Source: an uncultured Alphaproteobacteria bacterium
Lineage (GTDB): Bacteria; Pseudomonadota; Alphaproteobacteria; Rhodobacterales; Rhodobacteraceae
DNA length: 64,000 nucleotides
Assembly: GCA_902596605.1 (NCBI GenBank)
Contig: CACJUU010000011.1
Location: 1-64,000, forward strand
Direction: 5' to 3'
This document shows positions 54,326 through 62,377 of the stretch, piece by piece. Position numbers and translations under genes: made by a program. Every line of letters starts with the position of its first letter. The stretch's first letter is position 1. A model generated the notes under the pieces. It worked only from the letters and a program-made list of their open reading frames with translations, was not told the origin of the DNA and did no database searches.

Positions 54326-55382
54326 CTATGGCCTCCAATTTCTTAATCACTCTGTATGCCCCGTTTCCATCAACCAACTGAAACGCCGATAGCACCATAT
54401 TTTTATACTCACTTTCATTTATTTTATAAAATATTTTTTGTACTTCATGAAAATTTGTCACATTCTTAACGGCATTGGCTCCGACTAGAGCGAGCGTGCC
54501 TTGGCGTTGATTTTCTGCCATTATGAATTGAAGCGTGGGCAACCCCATGCAACAACGCTCCAAAGAGGTAGTACCACCTCCACCAATAGCAATACTACTT
54601 TCAGCCATTAGCTCTGCCATGTTATTGGCATTCCAGTGACATTCGTATTCTAACTCACTATCTTTAAGAAATTTGGTCAAACTTTTCTGAAAACGATAGG
54701 CTGAACCACAAACAATTGTTAATTTTAATCTGGTTATTTTTTCGTATTCTATAAGTGCTCTTAACGTTTTTTCCGTAAAATTTTCAGTATCACTTCCACC
54801 AAAACTAATGAACAGCTGATCAATCTTTCCAGTTAATTTTCTTTTAATACTTTTGTCGCGCAACTTTCTAAATTTGGGTGAAATTATAGCATATTCAGTT
54901 CCGAACATTGTAAGAGTATTTTCTTCCGTTAACCCCTTATATTTTCGCCAACATGCATCAAGATTTTGATCGAGCAAAAAATCACCGCATAATTTTCTAT
55001 CGCCGAGATCATCTATAAATCCAACTTTTTTGACATATTTTTTTACAAATTTTGCCCAATCTTGATCTAAGAAATAACTATCGGCTAAACAAATTGTGGG
55101 TGCAAAGTTCAATATAAAATCAAGCATCATTTTTTGAGAGATTTTTTCTCTATAACTGTCGGATTTAACTACTTTAACGCCTTGTTTTTTATAGCTTACT
55201 TTATGAAAATAAACGCAGAACCCCTTTTTTTTAATTTGTTCTATGAAGAGCACATTATCGCTGTAAAGATAAAAAGCGACCTGATGCTGCAATTTTATGC
55301 AGTACTCAGCAAGTGTTAAACACCTGATTAAATGACCTGTTCCAATTTGTGCACCTGTATCAACAAAAAATGCAATTCTCAA
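54315..55382 (-). CDS. pseG: UDP-2,4-diacetamido-2,4,6-trideoxy-beta-L-altropyranose hydrolase
   Basis: GT-B-fold hydrolase removing UDP before PseI. FVDTGAQIGTGHLIRCLTLA holds the glycine-rich loop and catalytic His; LFISFGGSDTENFTEKTLRA and AIGGGGTTSLERCCMGLPTL form the UDP site. The track start at 55430 is replaced by TTG at 55382, which begins RIAFFVDTG and forms a TTGA overlap with pseF, like other couplings in this locus. Length is then 355 residues. Confidence 0.92.
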   Translation of the reverse strand: MRIAFFVDTGAQIGTGHLIRCLTLAEYCIKLQHQVAFYLYSDNVLFIEQIKKKGFCVYFHKVSYKKQGVKVVKSDSYREKISQKMMLDFILNFAPTICLADSYFLDQDWAKFVKKYVKKVGFIDDLGDRKLCGDFLLDQNLDACWRKYKGLTEENTLTMFGTEYAIISPKFRKLRDKSIKRKLTGKIDQLFISFGGSDTENFTEKTLRALIEYEKITRLKLTIVCGSAYRFQKSLTKFLKDSELEYECHWNANNMAELMAESSIAIGGGGTTSLERCCMGLPTLQFIMAENQRQGTLALVGANAVKNVTNFHEVQKIFYKINESEYKNMVLSAFQLVDGNGAYRVIKKLEAIVDN

Positions 55383-56074
55383 ATTTGTTGATCCTTTATC
55401 ATTTTGTATAACAGTTCTGCATGCATCCAATCTTCTGGCGTATCTATGTCTTGGACCATGTATCTAGGAATAGGAACCCCCCGAGACATAGAGCTGAAAA
55501 TTTTTGAGCTTTGCCTCCAAACCTGAGGTGTAGCAAAATACATGCAACCTGCATCATGAAAGGTTTCTGCTAAATCCTGAGACCTGGAAGAATAATGCTC
55601 AGGGAATAACATTTCCACGTTTCGACGTTTATTAAGATAAAGTGCTCTCTGTACTGGATAGGGAAATGAAGCAACTGGAAACGTGTATCCTTTTTGATTA
55701 TTCAATGCCATGTGATAAATATTTTTGATTTCAGTCACAGAAATTAATGGAATGCACGGATAAACACAAGCTACCAGATCTACACTTTCAATTTCCTTTT
55801 CAAGTCTTTTAATAACATCTAATATTACGCTCCTTGTATCCGAATAGTCATCTGATAACTCATGGCTTCTTAAAAAAGGTATTTCAGCGCCGGCATTATC
55901 TGCTACATCTGCAATTTCTCTACTATCTGTCGACACTATAATTCGATCAAATACATTAGTTTGCTGTAACTTTCGAATGCAAATCTCAAGCATCGGCACA
56001 CCATGAAAAAACTTTATATTTTTTTTGGGGATTCTTTTACTTCCACCCCGAGCAGGAATTATAGCAATTCTCAC
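55379..56074 (-). CDS. pseF: Pseudaminic acid cytidylyltransferase
   Basis: NeuA-type CMP transferase of 231 residues. The nucleotide motif is IPARGGSKRIPKKNIKFFHG; IIVSTDSREIADVADNAGAE and the C-terminal QDIDTPEDWMHAELLYKM complete the fold. It makes CMP-pseudaminic acid, the donor for transferases in the locus. First gene of the pse block, it lies about 130 bp after galU. Confidence 0.94.
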   Translation of the reverse strand: MRIAIIPARGGSKRIPKKNIKFFHGVPMLEICIRKLQQTNVFDRIIVSTDSREIADVADNAGAEIPFLRSHELSDDYSDTRSVILDVIKRLEKEIESVDLVACVYPCIPLISVTEIKNIYHMALNNQKGYTFPVASFPYPVQRALYLNKRRNVEMLFPEHYSSRSQDLAETFHDAGCMYFATPQVWRQSSKIFSSMSRGVPIPRYMVQDIDTPEDWMHAELLYKMIKDQQI

Positions 56075-56088
56075 CTTCTAATCTAACT

Positions 56089-56178
56089 CTATTCTATGTA
56101 CGGTTTATCTTTAGTTTCAGCAAAAAATTTTAATAAAGCAACTTGATACGCATTTTCATTTGGGACACAAACTGGCAT
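56089..56178 (-). CDS. Possible 29-residue ORF or gene fragment
   Basis: Between galU and pseF the - strand reads MPVCVPNENAYQVALLKFFA then ETKDKPYIE and stops. The codon pattern looks coding, and the sequence has the feel of the end of a larger protein, but no family is recognised and no ribosome-binding site is visible. It may be a fragment left by recombination at the join between the conserved and variable parts of the locus. Confidence 0.2.
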   Translation of the reverse strand: MPVCVPNENAYQVALLKFFAETKDKPYIE

Positions 56179-56203
56179 GACAAACGAAAATGATTAGCAT
56201 TTT

Positions 56204-57037
56204 TTACCCATTAGATGAAATTTCATTAGAATTATGTGTATGAATAATAGCTTTAACAAATCCATCTACTGAACCACAATCGAAACGTCGTCCTTTTAGG
56301 CGGACCGCTTCTACTGAGTTCTGTCTTGCGTGTATGTCAATAGCATCTGCTAGTTGAATTTCACCACCTGATCCAGAACTGGCTCCGCGTAGAGTGCCAA
56401 AGATATCGGGCTTCAAGACATATCTTCCGATTGATGCAAGGTTTGACGGCGCTTCGCGTGCATCAGGTTTCTCAATTAGACCTGCAATTCCTACTCCTGA
56501 TTCATTTGGTACTACAACACCATATTTAGAAATATCAGGACCATCGACTTCCATAACGGATAGCTGAGATTTACCCGATATTTTAAAAGCATTTACAAGA
56601 TCTGAAGTAACTCCAGGTTTATAATCCGTCAGAAAGTCATCAGCTAAAAGAACAGCAAAAGGTTCATTTCCAACGGCACGCTCTGCGCACGAGACCGCGT
56701 GTCCCAACCCCAGTTGTTCTGCCTGCCGCACAAAGATGCATTCCACGCCTTCTGGAATAATGTTGCGTACCATATCAGCCTGCACATCTTTACCCTTGGC
56801 GCGCAATAAGGCTTCCAGCTCATTGTTTGCATCAAAGTGATCTTCAATTGCCCGCTTGTTCCGACCCGTAACAAAAATTAGCGTGTCGATACCTGCAGCA
56901 ATCGCCTCCTCAGCAGCATATTGAATTAGCGGTTTGTCCACAATTGGCAATAGCTCTTTCGGCATCGCCTTGGTAGCCGGCAAAAAACGTGTACCAAATC
57001 CTGCAACAGGGAAAACGGCTTTTCTAATTCTTACCAT
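56204..57037 (-). CDS. galU: UTP-glucose-1-phosphate uridylyltransferase
   Basis: GT-A nucleotidyltransferase of 277 residues. AVFPVAGFGTRFLPATKAMP is the nucleotide loop and LLPIVDKPLIQYAAEEAIAA follows directly; GLIEKPDAREAPSNLASIGR and FDCGSVDGFVKAI are family motifs. It makes UDP-glucose for the dehydrogenase and epimerase next to it. Codon use is visibly GC-richer than in the glycosyltransferase genes. Confidence 0.95.
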   Translation of the reverse strand: MVRIRKAVFPVAGFGTRFLPATKAMPKELLPIVDKPLIQYAAEEAIAAGIDTLIFVTGRNKRAIEDHFDANNELEALLRAKGKDVQADMVRNIIPEGVECIFVRQAEQLGLGHAVSCAERAVGNEPFAVLLADDFLTDYKPGVTSDLVNAFKISGKSQLSVMEVDGPDISKYGVVVPNESGVGIAGLIEKPDAREAPSNLASIGRYVLKPDIFGTLRGASSGSGGEIQLADAIDIHARQNSVEAVRLKGRRFDCGSVDGFVKAIIHTHNSNEISSNG

Positions 57038-57051
57038 TCTTCAACTTCGCT

Positions 57052-58083
57052 TCAAACATTGTAATACTCTCGATACCAGTCGACAAAATTTTGTACGCCG
57101 GTTGATATATCTGTTGTTGGTTTAAAGCCCGTTAAGCTCTCCAAAAGCGTTGTGTCTGCCCAAGTTGTCGGAACATCTCCTGCCTGCATCGGCATTAAAT
57201 TCTTGACTGCCTTGATTCCAACGGATTTTTCAATGGCGGTAATAAAATCGAGTAATTGGGCTGGCTCGGAGTTTCCAATGTTTACTATCCGAAACGGCGC
57301 CACTTTTGATTTGCTATCCACAAAGTCCTTCTCAGCTGAAGTTGAATCTGAAACTGAAGGATTTACATCAATTAATAAGCGCATTCCGTCTACTAAGTCA
57401 TCAATGTAAGTGAAATCACGGCTCATATCGCCGTAATTGTATACATCTATTGGATCACCATTCAGGATAGCTCTCGTAAATTTGAATAGTGCCATATCCG
57501 GTCGACCCCATGGCCCATATACAGTGAAGAATCGAAACATAGTTATAGGCAAGTCAAACAGGTGCGCATAACTATGCGCCATATTTTCTGTCGACTTTTT
57601 TGTAGCTGCGTAAAATGACATCTGATGATCCGCTTTTATAATTTCTTTATATGGTATTTTCTCATTTGCTCCATATGTGGAAGATGTAGAAGCAAGTAGC
57701 ATATGCTGGGGCGGGAAGGCGCGTGCTGCCTCCAACAGCTCAAAAGTTCCGTAAATATTGCTGTCGAGATAAGCCCTCGGATTTTCGATTGAGTACCTTA
57801 CACCCGCTTGAGCTGCCAAATGAATGACGACATGCGGCAGTTCGCTTTTAAATACCTCCATAAGAGCATTAGGCGTCTCAACTTTTTCATGAACAGATCT
57901 ATAAGATGTGCTCTTCAAAAGCATGTCCTCTCGGCACTCCTTCAGGGAAATATCGTAATAATCGGACATGCAGTCTAAGCCAATAACCCGCCATCCTTCA
58001 TCTAGGAGCCTCTTCGAAATGTGATATCCAATGAATCCCCCCGCGCCAGTGACAAGTGCTGTTTTTTGTCTTGAGTTTTCCAA
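57052..58083 (-). CDS. UDP-glucuronate 4-epimerase
   Basis: Extended SDR of 343 residues. ALVTGAGGFIGYHISKRLLD is the Rossmann motif and SDYYDISLKECREDML is characteristic of UDP-glucuronate epimerases. SSTYGANEKIPY holds the catalytic Ser/Thr and YAATKKSTE the Tyr-Lys. It converts UDP-glucuronate to UDP-galacturonate. It lies 2 nt after the UDP-glucose dehydrogenase, which makes its substrate. Confidence 0.93.
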   Translation of the reverse strand: MENSRQKTALVTGAGGFIGYHISKRLLDEGWRVIGLDCMSDYYDISLKECREDMLLKSTSYRSVHEKVETPNALMEVFKSELPHVVIHLAAQAGVRYSIENPRAYLDSNIYGTFELLEAARAFPPQHMLLASTSSTYGANEKIPYKEIIKADHQMSFYAATKKSTENMAHSYAHLFDLPITMFRFFTVYGPWGRPDMALFKFTRAILNGDPIDVYNYGDMSRDFTYIDDLVDGMRLLIDVNPSVSDSTSAEKDFVDSKSKVAPFRIVNIGNSEPAQLLDFITAIEKSVGIKAVKNLMPMQAGDVPTTWADTTLLESLTGFKPTTDISTGVQNFVDWYREYYNV

Positions 58084-58085
58084 AC

Positions 58086-59252
58086 TTAATCAACTCCAAA
58101 TAAGTCTCGAGTAAAGACTTTTTCTGAAATGGCTTTCAATTCAGCAACCATCCTATTTGCTAAAATGATATCTACGCTGCGTTGGAACGCGCCAAAGTCT
58201 TTTTCAACGCGTGAATTGAAAAACTCATTTTCGCTCAACTCAGGTTCGAAAACGATAACTTCGATACCCTTAGCCTTTATCCGCTTCATTATCCCTTGGA
58301 TAGAACTCTGACGGAAATTATCACTTCCTGCTTTCATAACGAGACGATAAATCCCGACAGTTTCAGGCCGTCGTTTCATAATCAAATCAGCCAAGAAATC
58401 TTTGCGCGTTGAGTTGGCATCCACTATCGCGCGTATGATGTTCTGAGGTACTGCGTCGTAGTTTGCCAAAAGCTGCTTCGTATCCTTTGGTAGACAATAT
58501 CCGCCGTAACCAAAGGATGGGTTGTTGTAGTGGTTGCCAATACGAGGATCGAGCGACACCCCATCAATAATCTCACGGCTATCCATGTTGCCGGCAAGCG
58601 CATAGCTATCTAACTCATTGAAAAATGCAACCCGCATTGCTAGATATGTATTTGAGAATAATTTTATTGCTTCTGCCTCACGCGCGCCGGTAAAAAGTAA
58701 ATCCACGTCAGGCTTCAATGAACCTTGAGCTAGCAGTTTTGCAAACGTCTCTGCACGCTTTGATTTTTCACCTACAATGATACGACTTGGGTGCAAGTTA
58801 TCGTAGAGTGCCTTGCCTTCTCTCAGAAACTCTGGAGAAAAGATCACTGCATCAGTTTTCAAGCGTTGCCTCACATCCTCGGTAAACCCAACTGGTACCG
58901 TCGATTTTACAACTATGCAGGTTTTAGGCTCACTATCTATAACTTGAGCAATTACTTCCTCAACTGACGAGGTATCAAAGAAGTTAGATTTTTCGTCATA
59001 GTTTGTGGGAGTTGACACAATTATGAAATGAGCGCCAATTACAGCGCGCTTTAGGTCAGTACTTGCTGAAAGATTTAAATCCTTATTTGCTAGATATTCA
59101 GAAAGCTCTGGATCTATAATTGGCGACTCTTTAGCGTTTATCGCATCGACTCGCTCTTGTGAGATATCGACACCAATAACTTCGTTGTGCTGTGCCAACA
59201 GAATTGCATTCGACAGACCAACGTACCCCAAACCAACAACAACAGTTTTCAT
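58086..59252 (-). CDS. ugd: UDP-glucose 6-dehydrogenase
   Basis: NAD-dependent dehydrogenase of 388 residues, oxidising UDP-glucose to UDP-glucuronate. VVVGLGYVGLSNAILLAQHN is the N-terminal Rossmann motif; FGYGGYCLPKDTKQLLANYD contains the catalytic Cys. It is shorter than the ~440-residue forms, matching the compact Klebsiella-type Ugd. The galU, ugd and epimerase order gives a complete route to UDP-galacturonate. Confidence 0.95.
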   Translation of the reverse strand: MKTVVVGLGYVGLSNAILLAQHNEVIGVDISQERVDAINAKESPIIDPELSEYLANKDLNLSASTDLKRAVIGAHFIIVSTPTNYDEKSNFFDTSSVEEVIAQVIDSEPKTCIVVKSTVPVGFTEDVRQRLKTDAVIFSPEFLREGKALYDNLHPSRIIVGEKSKRAETFAKLLAQGSLKPDVDLLFTGAREAEAIKLFSNTYLAMRVAFFNELDSYALAGNMDSREIIDGVSLDPRIGNHYNNPSFGYGGYCLPKDTKQLLANYDAVPQNIIRAIVDANSTRKDFLADLIMKRRPETVGIYRLVMKAGSDNFRQSSIQGIMKRIKAKGIEVIVFEPELSENEFFNSRVEKDFGAFQRSVDIILANRMVAELKAISEKVFTRDLFGVD

Positions 59253-59336
59253 AAATTTATCCGCAAGATTGCTTTCCTTTTTTTTTCGCTTTCCATAGTT
59301 GTGTAGTAATGCTCAAAATATCGCTTTTGTTAACAT

Positions 59337-60716
59337 CTAAGCAATGTTCCCACCAATAATTTTCGCTATGTTTGTGACTTTTGCTTTAATAAAATTTGCA
59401 CTGCCACGACCCTCAAGGTTCAGTCTCAAAAGAGGTTCAGTATTTGAGCCCCGCAAGTTAAACCGCCAATTAGTGAAAACTAGGCTTACTCCATCGGTGT
59501 CATCAAAAGAGACAGCCTTTGTTCGATATTCAGTCAAAACACGATCGATTGCTTCTTCAACATTTTCGACATAAAAATTTGTTTCGCCCGAGCTAGGAAA
59601 TAAAGCAAATCGTTTCTTGACCAAATCCGCCAGCTGAATGCCAGATATGGAAACTAGCTCGGCCACCATGAGCCAAGGTATCATTCCGCTGTCACAATAA
59701 GCAAAGTCACGGAAATAGTGATGTGCTGACATCTCTCCACCATATATTGCTCGATGTTTACGCATGGTTTGCTTGATGAAGGCATGACCGGTCTTTGATT
59801 GGACCGCTACGCCATTTTTGCAATCTATAATATTTTGTATGTTCCAAACAACTCGTGGATCATGCACTATTTTAGCCCCTAATTCTCTCTGTAAGAAGAT
59901 CTCGGCTAAGAGGCCAACAATGAATTCGCCTTTTACAAAAAGTCCATTTCCGTCAAAGAAAAAACAACGATCAAAATCGCCATCAAATGCAATACCAAAA
60001 TCGGCTTGCACTTCTTTTACAACTTTTGCCGTAGCCAAATGATTTTTTTGTAAAAGGGGGTTCGGAATTCCATTTGGAAATCTATGATCAGGAGTATGAT
60101 TAATACGAATAAAATCAAGCGGCACATTTGCTGCTGATAATCTCTGAGCGATTGCATCGAACGTCGGCCCAGCTGCTCCATTGCCTGAGTTTACTACTAT
60201 TTTGAGAGGCTTCAAAGCGTTTAGATTGATGAAACTTAATATTCGCTCAGTGTAGGCGGTCCGTGCTTCGACTGAACGATCGTGTTTTTTGCCACGCATT
60301 TTTGCGGATATAAATTTTTTTTGCTCTGAAAGTCTTTTGATTATCTTGAGATCAGTTTCTTGACATAAAGGTTGTGATCCTGATTTTACAATTTTCATTC
60401 CATTATAGTTTATAGGATTATGTGATGCTGTTATGATTATTCCGGCGCAGGCCTCAAACTCGCTTACAGCCCAGTACATTTCCTCAGTCCCTGCGAGGCC
60501 AATATCGATCACGTCGGACCCCGAGTCCTGTATCGCTTTCGCTGCAGCAGAAGCATAGTCTGGGCTTGTTTTTCTCGCATCAAATCCAACTACAATAGAT
60601 TTTGCAGACAAATGTTGGCTAGTAGCTCGGCATATGCGATAAACTATGCTCTCATCAATGTTAACACCGATTTCGCCGCGAATGTCATAGGTTTTAAAAC
60701 AAGAAAGATTTTTCAT
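59337..60716 (-). CDS. Phosphomannomutase/phosphoglucomutase
   Basis: Alpha-D-phosphohexomutase of 459 residues. The phosphoserine loop is IIITASHNPINYNGMKIV, the metal loop is FDGDFDRCFFFDG, the sugar-binding loop GGEMSAHHYFRDFAYCDSG, and the phosphate site RGSNTEPLLRLNLEG. It interconverts hexose-1- and 6-phosphates, feeding manC and galU. The layout matches AlgC/CpsG enzymes, so it may serve both mannose and glucose branches. Confidence 0.94.
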   Translation of the reverse strand: MKNLSCFKTYDIRGEIGVNIDESIVYRICRATSQHLSAKSIVVGFDARKTSPDYASAAAKAIQDSGSDVIDIGLAGTEEMYWAVSEFEACAGIIITASHNPINYNGMKIVKSGSQPLCQETDLKIIKRLSEQKKFISAKMRGKKHDRSVEARTAYTERILSFINLNALKPLKIVVNSGNGAAGPTFDAIAQRLSAANVPLDFIRINHTPDHRFPNGIPNPLLQKNHLATAKVVKEVQADFGIAFDGDFDRCFFFDGNGLFVKGEFIVGLLAEIFLQRELGAKIVHDPRVVWNIQNIIDCKNGVAVQSKTGHAFIKQTMRKHRAIYGGEMSAHHYFRDFAYCDSGMIPWLMVAELVSISGIQLADLVKKRFALFPSSGETNFYVENVEEAIDRVLTEYRTKAVSFDDTDGVSLVFTNWRFNLRGSNTEPLLRLNLEGRGSANFIKAKVTNIAKIIGGNIA

Positions 60717-60880
60717 TTTTAGTTAGGGTGGATCGCAACAGAACAGGTAAGTGAATTTGGATTATCATATATAATTTTTATCAGACTAAATGACTTTAAA
60801 TATCTTCGCATTGTTCAAAATTTTAAGAATACATTTGGATTACAGGTCTCATTGATCTAAATACCATGCCAATAGTCAAG

Positions 60881-61261
60881 TTATTTTTCATTTCTTTTAT
60901 GATTTCCGGTGGGACTGAATTCAAATAGCCCAGCTTCTTTTTCAAGAGCCTCAATTTCATTTTTCAAATCCCTATACTCTTTTCGTTTTCGTCTAATAAA
61001 CTTGTGCGTCAAGATAGATTTTTCGCGTATTCCTTTAGGGGTTAAAAGGTAAGCATAACGATCTTTTCGAGGATTTTTTTTAAAATTTTCAAGTTTTACT
61101 AGTCCTTTTTCTACTAGTGCAGTCAATACATAGTATGCAGAACCGTTGGATATACCAACCACATCTGCAATTCTGCGAGAAGACATTTCAGGTATTTCCG
61201 AAATGAGGCGCATCACTTTTAGTTGTATTTCAGACTGCTGTTCAGATCTACGACTAGCCAA
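60881..61261 (-). CDS. MarR family EPS-associated transcriptional regulator
   Basis: The 126-residue winged-helix protein (LKVMRLISEIPEMSSRRIAD, GISNGSAYYVLTALVEKGLV) matches the MarR_EPS family (TIGR04176) typical of exopolysaccharide loci. A basic C-terminal coiled segment (FIRRKRKEYRDLKNEIEALE) may mediate oligomerisation. Start is TTG at 61261 with AGGAG six nt before it; this ribosome-binding site overlaps the hairpin described at 61270-61291. It is the first gene of the - strand locus and likely controls it or itself. Confidence 0.9.
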   Translation of the reverse strand: MASRRSEQQSEIQLKVMRLISEIPEMSSRRIADVVGISNGSAYYVLTALVEKGLVKLENFKKNPRKDRYAYLLTPKGIREKSILTHKFIRRKRKEYRDLKNEIEALEKEAGLFEFSPTGNHKRNEK

Positions 61262-61269
61262 TAAAAGCT

Positions 61270-61291
61270 CCTGTAATAGCTACCGCACAGG
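61270..61291 (-). promoter_or_regulatory. ops-like element GCGGTAGC in a hairpin loop
   Basis: On the - strand CCTGT-GCGGTAGCTATT-ACAGG forms a 5-bp stem with a 12-nt loop. The loop holds GCGGTAGC (61279-61286 on the + strand as GCTACCGC), identical to the central 8 nt of the enterobacterial ops element GGCGGTAGCGTG recognised by RfaH. The 3' stem arm overlaps the AGGAG of the first EPS gene. A NusG/RfaH-like gene is encoded divergently 320 bp away. The conserved T at ops position 11 is A here. Confidence 0.5.
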
Positions 61292-61430
61292 GCATTAAAA
61301 AGAATTAAGCCCAGAAAAAAAGTTAGAGATTAAATCAGTACTATTCATAACTGTTCAATTTTGACTGTTTAACAGAAAAAGTTTTTTTTTCAATTAAAAA
61401 CTTATGTGCATATATGTGTTGTGTTTGCGA

Positions 61431-61442
61431 TCAAACGTTTGA
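61431..61442. promoter_or_regulatory. Perfect 12-bp palindrome, candidate operator
   Basis: TCAAACGTTTGA is fully symmetric and sits midway between the divergent MarR_EPS and RfaH-like genes. MarR-family proteins bind palindromes of this sort, so autoregulation by the MarR_EPS protein is plausible. No direct evidence of binding. Confidence 0.4.
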
Positions 61443-61605
61443 GATGGTATAAGAACATAATGAAAGAAGTCTTTAAAAAAATGAAAAAAATCTCTAAAAA
61501 AAAAAATTTAGCACATCATAATTGTGCTCTACAAACCTATATTTTTTTGCCGCTAATAAATGCTACAGGGGCGTTCAATTATGAGCACATGGGCATTAAT
61601 CAACG

Positions 61606-62106
61606 ATGACTGATAGTTGGTTTATAGTCCAATTTAAGAGAAATTCTCATAGGGTTGCTGCACGAAATTTGGGTCAGCAAGGGTTCAAAACCTTTTTACC
61701 GATGCAAAGCTGCATACGAAAAAATCGAGATAAGCTTTTGACGATTATAGAGCCTCTGTTTCCTGGATACATGTTTGTGAGTATCGACTTAGGTAAAGAG
61801 CCATGGCATAAAATTAATAGCACGTTGGGTGTTTCTCGATTAATTTGCCAGGAGGGTATTCCGATGAAGGTACCTGAGGAAATAGTGACTGCTTTGATGT
61901 CTCGCTGTGACAGCTCGGGTAAGCTTCTTCCTCCTGCATCACTAACTAGTGGAGACTCTGTTAAAATTCTCTCTGGTTCTTTAGCAAATTTTATTGCTAC
62001 TGTAGAGACATTTGAAAATAAGCAGCGAATATGGGTATTAATGGAAATAATGGGCCAATCTACTAGAGTCCAGGTTGCACTAGATCAAATCAAGCTCCAA
62101 AATTAA
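61606..62106 (+). CDS. NusG-family antiterminator, RfaH-like
   Basis: The 166-residue protein has an NGN domain (SWFIVQFKRNSHRVAARNLG, then GFKTFLPMQSCIRKNRDKLL and EPLFPGYMFVSIDL) and a C-terminal KOW-like domain (LTSGDSVKILSGSLANFIAT). The basic LPMQ...RKNR insertion and operon context match specialised NusG paralogues (RfaH/LoaP type) rather than housekeeping NusG. It would bind RNA polymerase at ops-like sites to prevent termination in the long EPS operon. Confidence 0.88.
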   Translation: MTDSWFIVQFKRNSHRVAARNLGQQGFKTFLPMQSCIRKNRDKLLTIIEPLFPGYMFVSIDLGKEPWHKINSTLGVSRLICQEGIPMKVPEEIVTALMSRCDSSGKLLPPASLTSGDSVKILSGSLANFIATVETFENKQRIWVLMEIMGQSTRVQVALDQIKLQN

Positions 62107-62210
62107 AGGTATATATTTGGTAGAGTCTACTGCGGCTTTTTTTCATCAAATTCCTCAAATATAAAAACGGCGAGTAGAAAGTCTTTTTTTTTTAAACCTA
62201 AAATCGATAT

Positions 62211-62287
62211 TGGTAGCGGAGGAGGGACTTGAACCCCCGACACAAGGATTATGATTCCTCTGCTCTAACCGCCTGAGCTACTCCGCC
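62211..62287 (-). tRNA. tRNA-Met (elongator, CAU)
   Basis: The - strand reads GGCGGAGTAGCTCAGGCGG, with anticodon stem-loop AGGAATCATAATCCTT and anticodon CAT, T-arm GGGGGTTCAAGTCCC and acceptor CTCCGCTA-CCA. CCA is encoded. The form matches the alphaproteobacterial elongator tRNA-Met, with a G1-U72 wobble pair; initiator features (three GC pairs in the anticodon stem) are absent. A tRNA-Ile2 with modified CAU is a less likely alternative. Confidence 0.92.
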
Positions 62288-62377
62288 AATCGACTTCGTC
62301 AATGTTTTTTAAACTTAACGTGAAAAAGTGCAAGCTATTTTTATATAAAGCATTTACTCACTTCTTACAAATACCTG

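Larger units (their letters stand above)
61262..61605. other. Divergent EPS promoter region
   Basis: This region separates the MarR_EPS gene (-) from the RfaH-like gene (+). It is AT-rich with A/T tracts and holds the ops-like hairpin at 61270-61291 and the palindrome at 61431-61442. Track ORF 61406-61609 (67 residues, Lys-rich) runs through A-tracts and lacks a ribosome-binding site, so it is not accepted as a gene. Confidence 0.6.

Noticed and set aside
61406-61609. 67-residue Lys-rich ORF upstream of the RfaH-like gene
   Set aside because: It reads through A-tracts of the promoter region, overlaps the real start and lacks a ribosome-binding site.
62118-62150. Intrinsic terminator after the RfaH-like gene
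   Set aside because: A T-run follows GCGGC, but GTAGAGTCTAC would leave a one-base loop and no stable GC-rich stem can be drawn.
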